A stretch of DNA of 64,000 nucleotides, from positions 351,924-415,923 of the forward strand of contig NZ_AHIL01000029.1 of the NCBI RefSeq assembly GCF_000241525.1, in the 5' to 3' direction. This document shows, in pieces, positions 1-8,666 of the stretch (its first letter is position 1; each line of letters starts with the position of its first letter). The notes under the pieces were generated by a model. That model had not been told where the DNA came from. It was given only the letters and a program-made list of their open reading frames with translations, and did no database searches. This DNA is from Comamonas testosteroni ATCC 11996 (GTDB lineage Bacteria; Pseudomonadota; Gammaproteobacteria; Burkholderiales; Burkholderiaceae_C). A program made the position numbers and the translations under genes.

Positions 1-440
1 ACAAGACGATGGCCGCCTGGCTGGCCTTGATCGGCGGGCCTCTGGGGCTGCATCGCTTTTACCTGCACGGCCTTGGGGACTGGCTGGGCTGGCTGCTGCC
101 CATTCCCACGGCACTCGGCATCTACGGCATCGAGCGCGTGCAGCAACTGGGGCAGGACGACAGGCTGAGCTGGCTGCTGATCCCCCTTCTCGGCTTCACC
201 ATCGCGGGCTGTGCCCTGCGCGCCATTCTCTATGGCCTGATGGAGCAAGGAAACTGGAACCGGCTCTTCAATCCCTCTATAGAGGCCGACGCACCTGCCG
301 GACGCACCCAATGGGCCACGATTTTTGCCGTAAGCCTGTCCCTGATGCTGGGGGCCACCGTGCTGATGGCCAGCATCGCCTACAGCTTCCAGCACTACTT
401 CGAATATCAGGTTGAAGAGGCGCGAAAGATTTCTCAGTAG
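1..440 (+). CDS. TM2-domain-like membrane protein (5' end cut or at the window edge)
   Basis: The first possible ATG is at position 9, but the frame stays open to the window edge and no ribosome binding site is visible, so the true start probably lies outside. The product begins with an aliphatic stretch followed by G-x-L-G-L-H-R-F-Y-L, the signature of TM2-type two-helix membrane proteins. Hydrophobic segments near residues 1-35, 50-75 and 100-125 point to an inner-membrane protein with a short charged C-terminus. No catalytic motif is visible and no specific role can be assigned. The family match rests on the GLHRFYL motif only. Confidence 0.6.
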   Translation, partial: KTMAAWLALIGGPLGLHRFYLHGLGDWLGWLLPIPTALGIYGIERVQQLGQDDRLSWLLIPLLGFTIAGCALRAILYGLMEQGNWNRLFNPSIEADAPAGRTQWATIFAVSLSLMLGATVLMASIAYSFQHYFEYQVEEARKISQ

Positions 441-473
441 CTGCAGCACTCTGCACCAGGGGTTCTCGCCCAC

Positions 474-490
474 GCCGAAGCGGCTTCGGC
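474..490. terminator. Short GC-rich palindrome after the TM2-like gene
   Basis: GCCGAAGC and GCTTCGGC face each other around a single base, 34 bases after the stop codon. There is no strong T-run directly after it, so termination is possible but weakly supported. The rest of the gap to 658 shows nothing I can name. Confidence 0.3.
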
Positions 491-658
491 CTTGCCGCTT
501 TTGTAAGCAAAAGTCTAATTTTTCAGCTGCTGGACGCAAAGCGCAGCCTGCCGATTCCACAGAACTCACAATGCCCAACTGACGAACATCTTGCAAAGGC
601 TGCATCCAAGCAGTTTTCGCACTACGACGGCTTTGCTGCACCAGTCCGAAGAGGTCTT

Positions 659-2440
659 ATGTCTGCAACCAACGAAAAGTCTGCCAGATCCGAAGTGCAT
701 GGGCAAAACTCCTTTCCAGCTGCCACCAGTCTGGTGGGCGTGTACGGAGAACAGCTTTTCCGCATTCTCGAACAGACCAGCAGCGGCTATGTGCTGCTGG
801 ATGCCCAGAACCGGGCCCAGCGCTGGAATGATGGTTACCTGCAGCTATTTCCCTGGCTGGCCGCCACCCTCAAGGTCGGCATACCTCTGCAAGCCGCTTT
901 GCAAGCTGCCGCAACCGCAGCTCCGGCAAGCGCTGCACCGGCTCTGAGTCATATCGCTGGGAGTCATCAAGCCCTGATTGCGCGCCAGCAGGTCAATGCC
1001 CAGTTTCAGTTGCCCGATGGACGCAAGCTCAATCTGTCAGCTCACGCCCTATCTGCCAATTACACCGTGCTGGCCTGCAAGGAACTGCTGCCTCATGGCA
1101 ACGAGGCAGAAAGCCTTTCCTTCTTCGATGTGCTGACCAATCTGCCCAACCGGCGCCTGCTGCTGGACAGACTGTCCCAGGCCATGATTCAGTCCGAGCG
1201 CACGGGCTGGCGCGGGGCCTTGCTGACCATAGACATGGGGCCGGTGGCGGGCTCGTCCGCCGGCACAGGCGAGAGCCCGCCCGGCCTGGCACAGAACATC
1301 GCACAGCGCCTGCTAGCCTGCGTACGCTCTTGCGATACCGTGGCCAGACTCGATGCCAAGCGTTTCGTCATCATGGTTTCGGATCTATCCCCGGATATCG
1401 AAGTGACCACGGTGCTGGTGGAGCGCTTGGGAGAGCGTCTGCAGGAAAGCCTGAACGGCAGCTACCAACTCGGCAACAAACGCGCGATGCTGGAGGCCAA
1501 TATCGGCGCCACTTTGTTCGGCCCCCACTCCCGCTCCGCCACCGAGTTGCTGCAGCAGGCAGAGAGCGCCATGTACCGTCTGCGCGACGAGGAAGCCCGC
1601 GGCCTGCACTTCTTCAGCCCCGAACAGCGCATCCTGGCCGATGATCGCCACCGCATGGAGCAAGAGCTGCGCGAAGCCCTGCGCCTCGGCCAGTTCGAGC
1701 TGCATTACCAGGCGCAATATTCCGCCAGCGGCGACGTCAACGGCTTGGAAGCCCTGCTGCGCTGGCGCCATCCCAGACGCGGACTCGTACCACCGAGCAT
1801 CTTCCTTTCGGTGGCAGAGGAGACCGACATCATCGTTCCGCTGGGCCGCTGGAGCATTCAAGCCGCCTGCGAGCAATTGGCCCGATGGAAAGCCGAGCAG
1901 CAATTGGGCAGGCTGCCCATCTGCGTCAACATCAGCGCCAGGCAGCTCAGGCAAGCCGATCTGGCCGAGCAGGTGCAGGGCATCATCAGCCAGACAGGGG
2001 TCGACCCAGCCTTGCTGCTGCTGGAGCTTTCCACCCAAGCCCTGAGTCCTTCGTACGCGGATATAGTGCCCACACTCACCCGCCTGCGCACCATGGGAGT
2101 ACGGCTGTCACTCGACGATTTTGGTGGCGGCTCCAATATGCTGGAAGCACTGCAGCAGCTCCCCCTGAACCAGCTCAAGCTCTCGCATTCTCTGGTGCAA
2201 CGCCTGGGCCCCAACAATGCCGCCGAGGCCGCCGTGCAGGCGGCCATCGCTCTGGCCGCCCGCCATCGGATGACGATAGTCGGCGTCGGGGTGGAGACCC
2301 TGGAGCAGCGTGCCCTGCTGGCGCAATATGGCTGCGAACATTTCATGGGCTATCTGCTCAGTCCCCCGGCACCGGTCGGCCAACTCAGATCGCTGCTGCA
2401 GCGGCAGGCCATATCCAGTCTGCAGGAAGCTGCAGCTTGA
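659..2440 (+). CDS. PAS-GGDEF-EAL protein, degenerate in both catalytic domains
   Basis: 593 aa with no signal peptide or membrane segment, so probably cytoplasmic. A PAS-like region covers roughly residues 30-140. The GGDEF domain begins at DVLTNLPNR (158-165), but the signature GGDEF position reads LDAKR (231-235), which should abolish diguanylate cyclase activity. The EAL domain (about 335-580) keeps E364 in EAL, N424, E456, the Asp pair 486-487 and K507. The Glu that serves as general base in the usual AEGVE segment is replaced (GVGVE, V543), and the late Gln before GYL is Met563. From knowledge of EAL enzymes this should disable c-di-GMP hydrolysis. A role as a c-di-GMP sensor or protein-binding effector is inferred. 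It ends at a strong hairpin terminator. Confidence 0.85.
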   Translation: MSATNEKSARSEVHGQNSFPAATSLVGVYGEQLFRILEQTSSGYVLLDAQNRAQRWNDGYLQLFPWLAATLKVGIPLQAALQAAATAAPASAAPALSHIAGSHQALIARQQVNAQFQLPDGRKLNLSAHALSANYTVLACKELLPHGNEAESLSFFDVLTNLPNRRLLLDRLSQAMIQSERTGWRGALLTIDMGPVAGSSAGTGESPPGLAQNIAQRLLACVRSCDTVARLDAKRFVIMVSDLSPDIEVTTVLVERLGERLQESLNGSYQLGNKRAMLEANIGATLFGPHSRSATELLQQAESAMYRLRDEEARGLHFFSPEQRILADDRHRMEQELREALRLGQFELHYQAQYSASGDVNGLEALLRWRHPRRGLVPPSIFLSVAEETDIIVPLGRWSIQAACEQLARWKAEQQLGRLPICVNISARQLRQADLAEQVQGIISQTGVDPALLLLELSTQALSPSYADIVPTLTRLRTMGVRLSLDDFGGGSNMLEALQQLPLNQLKLSHSLVQRLGPNNAAEAAVQAAIALAARHRMTIVGVGVETLEQRALLAQYGCEHFMGYLLSPPAPVGQLRSLLQRQAISSLQEAAA

Positions 2441-2462
2441 CACCGTGTTTCAGCCATAAAAA

Positions 2463-2489
2463 AGGGCTTCGCAAAGCGAAGCCCTTTTT
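2463..2489. terminator. Strong hairpin terminator between the GGDEF/EAL gene and pit
   Basis: A 10-bp stem, AGGGCTTCGC/GCGAAGCCCT, with a three-base loop. It is flanked by an A-run on the left and a T-run on the right, so it can serve both converging transcripts. Confidence 0.9.
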
Positions 2490-2508
2490 CCGTTCAGCCC
2501 CTGATCGA

Positions 2509-2528
2509 CAAGCGTCAACAGCTATCAA
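2509..2528. repeat. Half-copy of the dispersed palindrome family
   Basis: The block CAAGCGTCAACAGCTATCAA matches the right arm of the palindromes at 22541-22630, 24942-24980 and 40197-40280. No left arm is visible here. Confidence 0.4.
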
Positions 2529-2545
2529 TCAAGGAGTACGCAAGC

Positions 2546-3556
2546 TCAATACAGCTGCAGGCTGACCCAGTAGGCAATAGATGCCACAAAGGCGCTGGCA
2601 GGAATCGTCAGAATCCATGCCCAGACGATATTGCCCGCCACGCCCCAGCGCACGGCACTCGCGCGCTGCGTGGACCCCACGCCCACGATGGCACCGGTAA
2701 TGGTGTGAGTGGTCGAGACGGGAACTCCCAGGAAGGTGGCAAAGAACAATGTCAGAGCACCACCGGATTCGGCGCAGAAACCTCCGACGGGCTTGAGCTT
2801 GGTGATCTTCTGACCCATGGTCTTGACGATACGCCAGCCACCAAACATGGTGCCCAGGCCGATGGCCAGGTAGCAGCTCACGATGGTCCACAGGGGAGGC
2901 TCGGCATCACCGGCATTGGCATAGCCCGTGGCAATCAGCAGCAGCCAGATGATGCCGATGGTCTTTTGCGCATCGTTACCACCGTGACCCAGGCTGTAGG
3001 CACCGGCAGACACCAGTTGCAGACGGCGGAACCACTTGTCCACGCGATTGGGGCTGGCGCGACGGAAAATCCAGGCCACCAGCACCATCATCAGCGAGCC
3101 CAGCAGAAAGCCCAGCACGGGAGAGACGAAGATGAAGGCAACGGTCTTCCAGATGCCGCTGGCGATCAGCGCGCCCGCGCCGGCCTTGGCAATCACCGCA
3201 CCCACGATGCCGCCAATCAGGGCATGCGAGGAACTGCTGGGAATGCCGTAGATCCAGGTGATGACGTTCCAGGTGATGGCACCCACCAGAGCGCCGAACA
3301 CGACATGCGTGTCAACGATGCCCGGCTGAACAATACCCTTGCCCACGGTTGCCGCCACACTGAGGTGGAAGACGAAAACCGCAACAACGTTGAAGAACGC
3401 GGCAAATGCCACGGCCTGAGTAGGCTTGAGAACCCCCGTGGAAACCACGGTGGCAATCGAATTGGCAGCGTCGTGAAAGCCGTTCATGAAATCGAACAGC
3501 AAGGCGAGCACCACCAGCAAAATCACAACCCAGAGGGCTGCCTGTACCGGCTCCAT
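2546..3556 (-). CDS. pit: Inorganic phosphate transporter, PiT family
   Basis: 336-aa polytopic inner-membrane protein. The N-terminus carries the hallmark DFMNGFHDAANSIA, repeated in variant form near residue 195 (GHGGNDAQKTIG); these two inverted PiT signatures bind phosphate. About ten hydrophobic segments are visible. It should import inorganic phosphate, as a metal-phosphate complex or with a cation, driven by the proton or sodium gradient. It is shorter than E. coli PitA, as is normal for the PiT branch encoded with a DUF47 partner. It lies 19 bases downstream of that partner on the same strand, so the two are almost certainly one transcript. A GGAG element sits upstream of the ATG. Confidence 0.93.
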   Translation of the reverse strand: MEPVQAALWVVILLVVLALLFDFMNGFHDAANSIATVVSTGVLKPTQAVAFAAFFNVVAVFVFHLSVAATVGKGIVQPGIVDTHVVFGALVGAITWNVITWIYGIPSSSSHALIGGIVGAVIAKAGAGALIASGIWKTVAFIFVSPVLGFLLGSLMMVLVAWIFRRASPNRVDKWFRRLQLVSAGAYSLGHGGNDAQKTIGIIWLLLIATGYANAGDAEPPLWTIVSCYLAIGLGTMFGGWRIVKTMGQKITKLKPVGGFCAESGGALTLFFATFLGVPVSTTHTITGAIVGVGSTQRASAVRWGVAGNIVWAWILTIPASAFVASIAYWVSLQLY

Positions 3557-3575
3557 GATCGGGCTCCAGCGAGAA

Positions 3576-4223
3576 TCAGGAATTCTCGAGGACGATGCCC
3601 TCGATCAGGTTCGCCACGTCTTCGCAGCGGTCCGTGATGGTTTCCAGCAGCTCATAGATCGCCTTGAGCTTGATCACTTCACGCACATCGGGCTCTTCAC
3701 GGAACAGCTTGCTCATGGCCGCACGCATCACGCGGTCGGCATCGCCTTCCAGGCGGTCGATCTCGTCGCAGGTCTTGCTGGCGGCATCCACGATCGTGGG
3801 GTCCGAGAGACGGTCCAGCAGCTTGACGGCATCACGCACACGTTCGCAGCAGCGCACGCACAGATCGGTCAGACGAGTGATTTCGTCTGTCATGTGACGC
3901 ACGTCATACAGGGCCATGGTCTCGGCCGAGTCCTGAATCAGGTCGGCCACGTCGTCCATGGTGTTGATCAGCGAATGGATATGTTCGCGATCCAGGGGCG
4001 TGATGAAGGTCTTGTGCAGCAGCTTGGTGACGTCATGGGTCACACGGTCGGCTGCGCGCTCGGCGTTGTCCACATCGGCGTTGTATTTTTCGCGCAGATG
4101 GGGATCGTTGTAATTTGCAACGAGTTGCGAGAAGGCATGAGCTGCTTCAACGATGCGGTCCGCATGTTGATTGAACATCTCGAAAAAATTGCCTTCGCGC
4201 GGCAATAGCTTGCCAAACAGCAT
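3576..4223 (-). CDS. DUF47 family protein (PhoU-like partner of the Pit transporter)
   Basis: 215 aa, starting with MLFGKLLPREGNFFEMFNQH, typical of DUF47. The protein is all-helical and PhoU-like, with acidic patches suited to metal binding. It is encoded directly upstream of pit, and such proteins are thought to modulate Pit activity or assembly, so it is probably cytoplasmic and membrane-associated. A good ribosome binding site (AAGGAG) precedes the ATG. The family and the pairing are clear. Its biochemical activity is not defined, and the regulatory role is inferred from gene pairing. Confidence 0.9.
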   Translation of the reverse strand: MLFGKLLPREGNFFEMFNQHADRIVEAAHAFSQLVANYNDPHLREKYNADVDNAERAADRVTHDVTKLLHKTFITPLDREHIHSLINTMDDVADLIQDSAETMALYDVRHMTDEITRLTDLCVRCCERVRDAVKLLDRLSDPTIVDAASKTCDEIDRLEGDADRVMRAAMSKLFREEPDVREVIKLKAIYELLETITDRCEDVANLIEGIVLENS

Positions 4224-4723
4224 GAATGCTCCTTACCGGGGAAAAGAAACCAGGCGACTCACTGCAAAAAAAGTGCATGGTTCCCGGCTTAAACGGGGCG
4301 GAGTTTACTCTTGAGTCATTGTGCGTTTCAGCGCGTCTTCAAGACACCCCTTCTGGCACCACGAAAAATAAAATACAAGCTCTTCGCCATGCTAGGCACT
4401 GTCACAAAGCCTGTGATTCCTCCAGACAACACCGAAGAGCAGCAATCCACCCGCCCAAAGCGCCGACTCCTTGAGCATGTCACTGAGCCACGCGAAAACG
4501 TTCCAAATACTTCTTTTTGTAATAAGCAAATTCTATTCAATGACAAAAAAGAATTAAAAGGAACTAAAAAGAAATGAATAAAACAATCAAAGAACCGTGA
4601 AAAACGTCATTTTTTTGTCATTTTCTTGAATTTAAGGGGAATTAGGGTTCACCCTTGACTGCAGGAGAGCGTCACGGCGGGATAGCGCACCGCGATCGAA
4701 AGCGCCAACCGTCTCGTCGAGAC
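4224..4723. other. 500-base gap upstream of the DUF47-pit operon; AT-rich stretch
   Basis: This is the promoter side of the DUF47-pit transcript and the downstream side of livF. The part from about 4500 to 4660 is markedly AT-rich for this genome. It contains two GTCAT blocks at 4606 and 4617, 11 bases apart, the periodicity of a Pho box, but read on the plus strand and far from the pit start. Short plus-strand frames here have no convincing start signal or family resemblance. No RNA gene is recognised. Confidence 0.4.
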
Positions 4724-5488
4724 TTACTCTCCCAGGTAGGCCGCACGCACGCGCGGATCGCTCAGCAAGGTCTGGCCCGGCCCCGTCATGGTGATGATGC
4801 CGGACTCCATGACATAACCCCGATCGGCCAGCGCCAGCGCGCGACTGGCGTTCTGCTCCACCAGCACCATGGTCACGCCCAGCGCATAGACATCGCTGAC
4901 CACCTCGAAGATCTTGTCCACCATGATGGGCGACAAACCCATGGACGGCTCGTCCAGCAGCAGCACCTTGGGCTGACTCATGAGCGCGCGGGCCATGGCC
5001 AGCATCTGCTGCTCGCCCCCGGACATGGTGCCCGCCAACTGATCCTTGCGCTCCTTCAGACGCGGAAAGATGCCGAACATGCGCTCGATATCCGCCTGGA
5101 TGCCGGCCTTGTCCTTGCGCGTGTAGGCCCCCATGAGCAGATTTTCGGTAATCGTCATGCGGGCGAACACGCCGCGTCCCTCAGGCACCATGACCAGGCC
5201 TTCGGCCACCAGATCCCAGGCGCCCTTGCCCTTGATGCTCTTGCCCAGGTAGAGAATTTCGCCATCGGCAATCGGCAGCCCTCGCGTGACAGCCTTCATG
5301 GTCGTGGTTTTGCCCGCGCCGTTGGAGCCGATCAGCGACACCAGCTCGCCCTGATGCACCTGAAAGTCCACGCCCTTGACAGCCTGAATGCCGCCATAGC
5401 CCACCTTCAGGCCCTTGACCTGCAGCAACACCGGGGCCGTGGATTTGGAGGCCTGCGCCTGCTCCAGCACTTGATCCTGCATCTTCAA
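4724..5488 (-). CDS. livF: Branched-chain amino-acid ABC transporter, ATP-binding protein LivF
   Basis: 254 aa. One of the two ATPases of a LIV-I type high-affinity importer. The Walker A loop is GSNGAGKTT, the LivF-type signature reads SGGEQQMLAMARAL, and Walker B is LLLDEPSMGLSP followed by a switch His region. The start overlaps the livG stop by four bases, indicating translational coupling. It is the last gene of livH-M-G-F. The cargo could be leucine/isoleucine/valine or another amide or amino acid, since this family is broad and no binding protein is encoded beside it. Confidence 0.93.
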   Translation of the reverse strand: MKMQDQVLEQAQASKSTAPVLLQVKGLKVGYGGIQAVKGVDFQVHQGELVSLIGSNGAGKTTTMKAVTRGLPIADGEILYLGKSIKGKGAWDLVAEGLVMVPEGRGVFARMTITENLLMGAYTRKDKAGIQADIERMFGIFPRLKERKDQLAGTMSGGEQQMLAMARALMSQPKVLLLDEPSMGLSPIMVDKIFEVVSDVYALGVTMVLVEQNASRALALADRGYVMESGIITMTGPGQTLLSDPRVRAAYLGE

Positions 5489-6267
5489 TGGCCTCCCGTG
5501 CCCAGATAGGCTTCAATCACTTTTTCATTCTTCTGCACTTCGGCAGGCGTGCCTTCGGCAATCGGCTTGCCATAGTCCAGCACCGTCACGCGGTCGCACA
5601 GACCCATGACCAGCTTCACATCGTGCTCGATGAGCAAGATGGTGCGGTGGTCGTTGCGAATGCGGTCGATCAGCTCACGCAACTGCAGCTTCTCGGTAGC
5701 GTTCATGCCGGCAGCCGGCTCATCCAGCGCAATCAGCTGCGGGTCCGTCGCCAATGCTCGGGCAATCTCCAGGCGACGCTGGTCGCCATAGGACAGGGTG
5801 CGCGCCTTGAAGTCCGCATATTTGCCGATGCCGACATAGTCGAGCAGCTCGCGCGAGCGGGCGCGGATCGCAGCTTCCTCGGCCTTGAAGCCCTTGGTGC
5901 GAAACACCGCTCCGAGCAGGCCGGAATGCGTGCGCACATGGCGCCCGACCATGACGTTTTCCAGTGCCGTCATCTCGGCAAACAGGCGGATGTTCTGGAA
6001 GGTCCGGGCAATGCCGGCCCGGGCCACCTTGTGCACCGCCGTCGGCTCATAGGGCTTTCCGGCCAGCTCGAACTTGCCGGTATCGGGCGTATAGAGGCCG
6101 GTAATCACATTGAAGAAAGTCGTCTTGCCTGCGCCATTCGGGCCGATCAGGCCATAGACCTGGCCTCTATCAATCTTCATGCTCACACCGGACAGTGCCT
6201 GCAAACCGCCAAAGCGCTTGGAGATGTCCGAGACGTGGAGGACCGTGGAAGTCGTGCTCTCTGCCAT
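5485..6267 (-). CDS. livG: Branched-chain amino-acid ABC transporter, ATP-binding protein LivG
   Basis: 260 aa, paired with LivF as the second nucleotide-binding subunit. Walker A is GPNGAGKTT, the family segment ARTFQNIRLF is present, the signature LSYGDQRRLEIARAL is clear, and Walker B is IALDEPAAGMN. The C-terminus carries the LivG-type extension after LLIEHDVKLVMGL. It lies 30 bases after livM and overlaps livF by four bases. It acts on the cytoplasmic face with the LivH/LivM permeases. Confidence 0.94.
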   Translation of the reverse strand: MAESTTSTVLHVSDISKRFGGLQALSGVSMKIDRGQVYGLIGPNGAGKTTFFNVITGLYTPDTGKFELAGKPYEPTAVHKVARAGIARTFQNIRLFAEMTALENVMVGRHVRTHSGLLGAVFRTKGFKAEEAAIRARSRELLDYVGIGKYADFKARTLSYGDQRRLEIARALATDPQLIALDEPAAGMNATEKLQLRELIDRIRNDHRTILLIEHDVKLVMGLCDRVTVLDYGKPIAEGTPAEVQKNEKVIEAYLGTGGH

Positions 6268-6297
6268 ATCAGTTCACATTCCTTGTCTTCGCTGTCA

Positions 6298-7377
6298 TCA
6301 GGACGGATGGTCCAGGCTTTTGGCATGCTCTGGCGTGGGCCACAGGCCGCGCGGACGCATCAGCATGATGACGATCATGGCCAGCGCAATCAGCAACTGG
6401 CGCAGGATGGAGGCATCCAGCCGCCCCCCCGTCATCTCCTGCAGCGGGCCAGCCACATAGCGCAGCGCCTCGGGCAAAGCGGACAGCAGCACCGCCCCCA
6501 GAATCACGCCGGGAATATGACCCAGACCGCCCAGCACCACCATGGCGACGATCATCACGGACTCCATCAGGCTGAACGACTCTGGCGAGACGAAGCCCTG
6601 AAAGGCGCCGAACATGGAGCCGGCCACACCGCCAAACGATGCCCCCATGCCAAAGGCCAGCAGCTTCATATTGCGCACATTGATGCCCATGGCCTTGGCG
6701 GCGATTTCGTCTTCCCGTATCGCCATCCAGGCACGGCCTATGCGCGAGTCCTGCAGGCGGTAGCAGATCAATATCGTGAACAGCACCAGCACCAGGAACA
6801 GGTAGTAGTACAGCGTGACGGAGGATATGTCGTAGCCGAAGATTTCATGCCGCTTGGCCAGGTCGAAGCCGAAGATCTTGACCGAGTCGATCTGGCCAAT
6901 GCCTTTGGGGCCGTTGGTGATGTTGACGGGCTGATCCAGGTTGTTCAGGAAGATGCGGATGATCTCGCCGAAGCCCAGCGTCACGATGGCCAGATAGTCC
7001 CCGCGCAGCCGCAGTACGGGAAGCCCAAGCAGCACTCCCGCACAAGCCGCTATCAGCATGCCCAGCGGAATCACCAGCCAGATCGAGGTGTGCAGTCCGT
7101 TGGGAAACATGGCCACAAAACCTTCGAAGGTCTCGGCCAGATGCGGCGATGCCATGAGCGCAAACATATACGCGCCCACGGCATAGAAGGCCACATAGCC
7201 CAGATCCAGCAGGCCGGCGTAGCCCACCACAATGTTCAGACCCAGCGCCAGCATCACATAGAGCAGTGCCAGATCGGCGATGCGCACCCAGGCGTTGCCG
7301 AAATACTGCAGGATCAGCGGGAGCACCAGCAGGCCTATGCCGCCCACAATCCAGTGGAGTGTCTTGTTGTTCTTCAT
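6298..7377 (-). CDS. livM: Branched-chain amino-acid ABC transporter, permease LivM
   Basis: 359 aa from the ATG at 7377, preceded by GAGGAG at proper spacing; an in-frame GTG two codons earlier overlaps that element and is rejected. The protein has eight to ten membrane helices and the LivM hallmark GYAGLLDLGYVAFYAVGAY near residue 50, then the EAA-like loop GMGASFGGVAGSMFG. It forms the translocation pore with LivH. It starts nine bases after the livH stop, in one operon. Confidence 0.93.
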   Translation of the reverse strand: MKNNKTLHWIVGGIGLLVLPLILQYFGNAWVRIADLALLYVMLALGLNIVVGYAGLLDLGYVAFYAVGAYMFALMASPHLAETFEGFVAMFPNGLHTSIWLVIPLGMLIAACAGVLLGLPVLRLRGDYLAIVTLGFGEIIRIFLNNLDQPVNITNGPKGIGQIDSVKIFGFDLAKRHEIFGYDISSVTLYYYLFLVLVLFTILICYRLQDSRIGRAWMAIREDEIAAKAMGINVRNMKLLAFGMGASFGGVAGSMFGAFQGFVSPESFSLMESVMIVAMVVLGGLGHIPGVILGAVLLSALPEALRYVAGPLQEMTGGRLDASILRQLLIALAMIVIMLMRPRGLWPTPEHAKSLDHPS

Positions 7378-7386
7378 GGGCACTCC

Positions 7387-8316
7387 TCAGGCACGGTCCG
7401 CCACACGCTCACCCAGCAGGCCCGAAGGGCGCAGAGTCAGGATGATGATGAGCACGATGAAGGCAAAGATGTCGGTGTACTGGCTGCCCAGCACGCCCCC
7501 CGTCAGGTCACCGATATAGCCCGAGCCTATGGACTCGATCAACCCCAGCAGCAGCCCCCCCACCACGGCCCCGGCCAGATTGCCGATGCCGCCGAACACG
7601 GCCGCCGTAAACGCCTTCAGACCTGGCAAAAAGCCCATGGTGTGATGAGCCGTGCCGTAATTGGAGGCATACAGGATGCCCGCAATGGCCGCCAGCACGG
7701 CACCGATGATGAAGGTCGCGGAAATCACCATATCGGGCTTGACGCCCATCAGAGCCGCCACGCGCGGGTTTTCTGCCGTGGCGCGCATGGCGCGGCCTAG
7801 CTTTGTGTAATTCACCAGATACATCAGCGTGGCCAGCGCAATGGCCGTCACCGCCAGCACCAGGATCTGCGTGGGCGTAATCACGGCCGTGCCGATCTCA
7901 TAGGGCGTGGACGACAGCAACGTGGGATAAGCCTTGTAATTGGGCTTCCAGATGATCATGGCCAGGGTCTGCAGCAGGATGGAAACGCCGATGGCCGTGA
8001 TCAGCGGTGCCAGACGCGGGCTGTTGCGCAGCGGCCGGTAGGCCACCTTCTCGATCACGAAGTTCAGCGATGCGGCCACCACGCAGGCGATGATGGCGGC
8101 GATCAAAAGCATGAGCCAGCCCGGCAGATAAGGCATGGCCTCCTGCATCAGACCGATGCAGCTCCAGCTGGTCAAAGCCCCCACCATCAGCACCTCGCCA
8201 TGCGCGAAGTTGATCAGCTGAATGATGCCGTACACCATGGTGTAGCCCAGGGCTATCAAGGCGTACATGCTGCCTAACACCAGACCATTGATGATCTGCT
8301 GCAGCAAGATATCCAT
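7387..8316 (-). CDS. livH: Branched-chain amino-acid ABC transporter, permease LivH
   Basis: 309 aa from the ATG at 8316 (product MDILLQQIINGL...), which has an AAGGGGAG element about ten bases upstream. A longer frame starting nine codons earlier overlaps that element. The typical LivH N-terminus (NGLVLGSMYALIALGYTMVYG) and the FAHGE segment are present, with about eight membrane helices. It is the first gene of the operon. No substrate-binding protein gene (livK/livJ) is present on either side, so the receptor must be encoded elsewhere. Confidence 0.93.
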   Translation of the reverse strand: MDILLQQIINGLVLGSMYALIALGYTMVYGIIQLINFAHGEVLMVGALTSWSCIGLMQEAMPYLPGWLMLLIAAIIACVVAASLNFVIEKVAYRPLRNSPRLAPLITAIGVSILLQTLAMIIWKPNYKAYPTLLSSTPYEIGTAVITPTQILVLAVTAIALATLMYLVNYTKLGRAMRATAENPRVAALMGVKPDMVISATFIIGAVLAAIAGILYASNYGTAHHTMGFLPGLKAFTAAVFGGIGNLAGAVVGGLLLGLIESIGSGYIGDLTGGVLGSQYTDIFAFIVLIIILTLRPSGLLGERVADRA

Positions 8317-8666
8317 AAGCGCGCTCCCCTTCCCTCGATCCAAGACGGAGACACTGCGAGCCTCTCATCCCGAACGACGGAGCCAGCGATGCCATGGTTC
8401 CCCTTCTGCAGTCCGCCGCTTTGTGGGCCGCTTGTCGCAAAAGAGTGAATCGATTCTAGGGAGCTGTTTTCAGGACTCAGGGCCGGGGTTTCCCGTGCGC
8501 AGACCCAAAATGCTGCAGCGCAATAATTTCATCGACAGCGCAAGCCCAATAAATACAGGCACTTAGTCATGGGCTGATACTCAATCTAGCGAAAAACCCT
8601 GAAAACACCGCAAAAAATGCAGCATTCAACTAGTGCCAGTTGTGCAACACCTGGGCAACTCGCTCT
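8317..8666. other. 350-base gap: liv promoter side and rarA downstream region
   Basis: Both flanking genes read on the minus strand, so this gap holds the liv promoter and the 3' region of rarA. I do not see a clear hairpin terminator after rarA, nor an obvious operator or RNA gene. Short frames on either strand lack start signals. Confidence 0.35.

Noticed and set aside
4311..4577. Plus-strand 88-codon frame in the pit upstream gap
   Set aside because: No ribosome binding site, unusual composition, and it ends in the AT-rich tract; no family resemblance.
5488..7800. 770-codon plus-strand frame across the liv genes
   Set aside because: It is rich in His/Gln/Arg with no domain, and runs antisense through livG, livM and livH, all of which have clear motifs.
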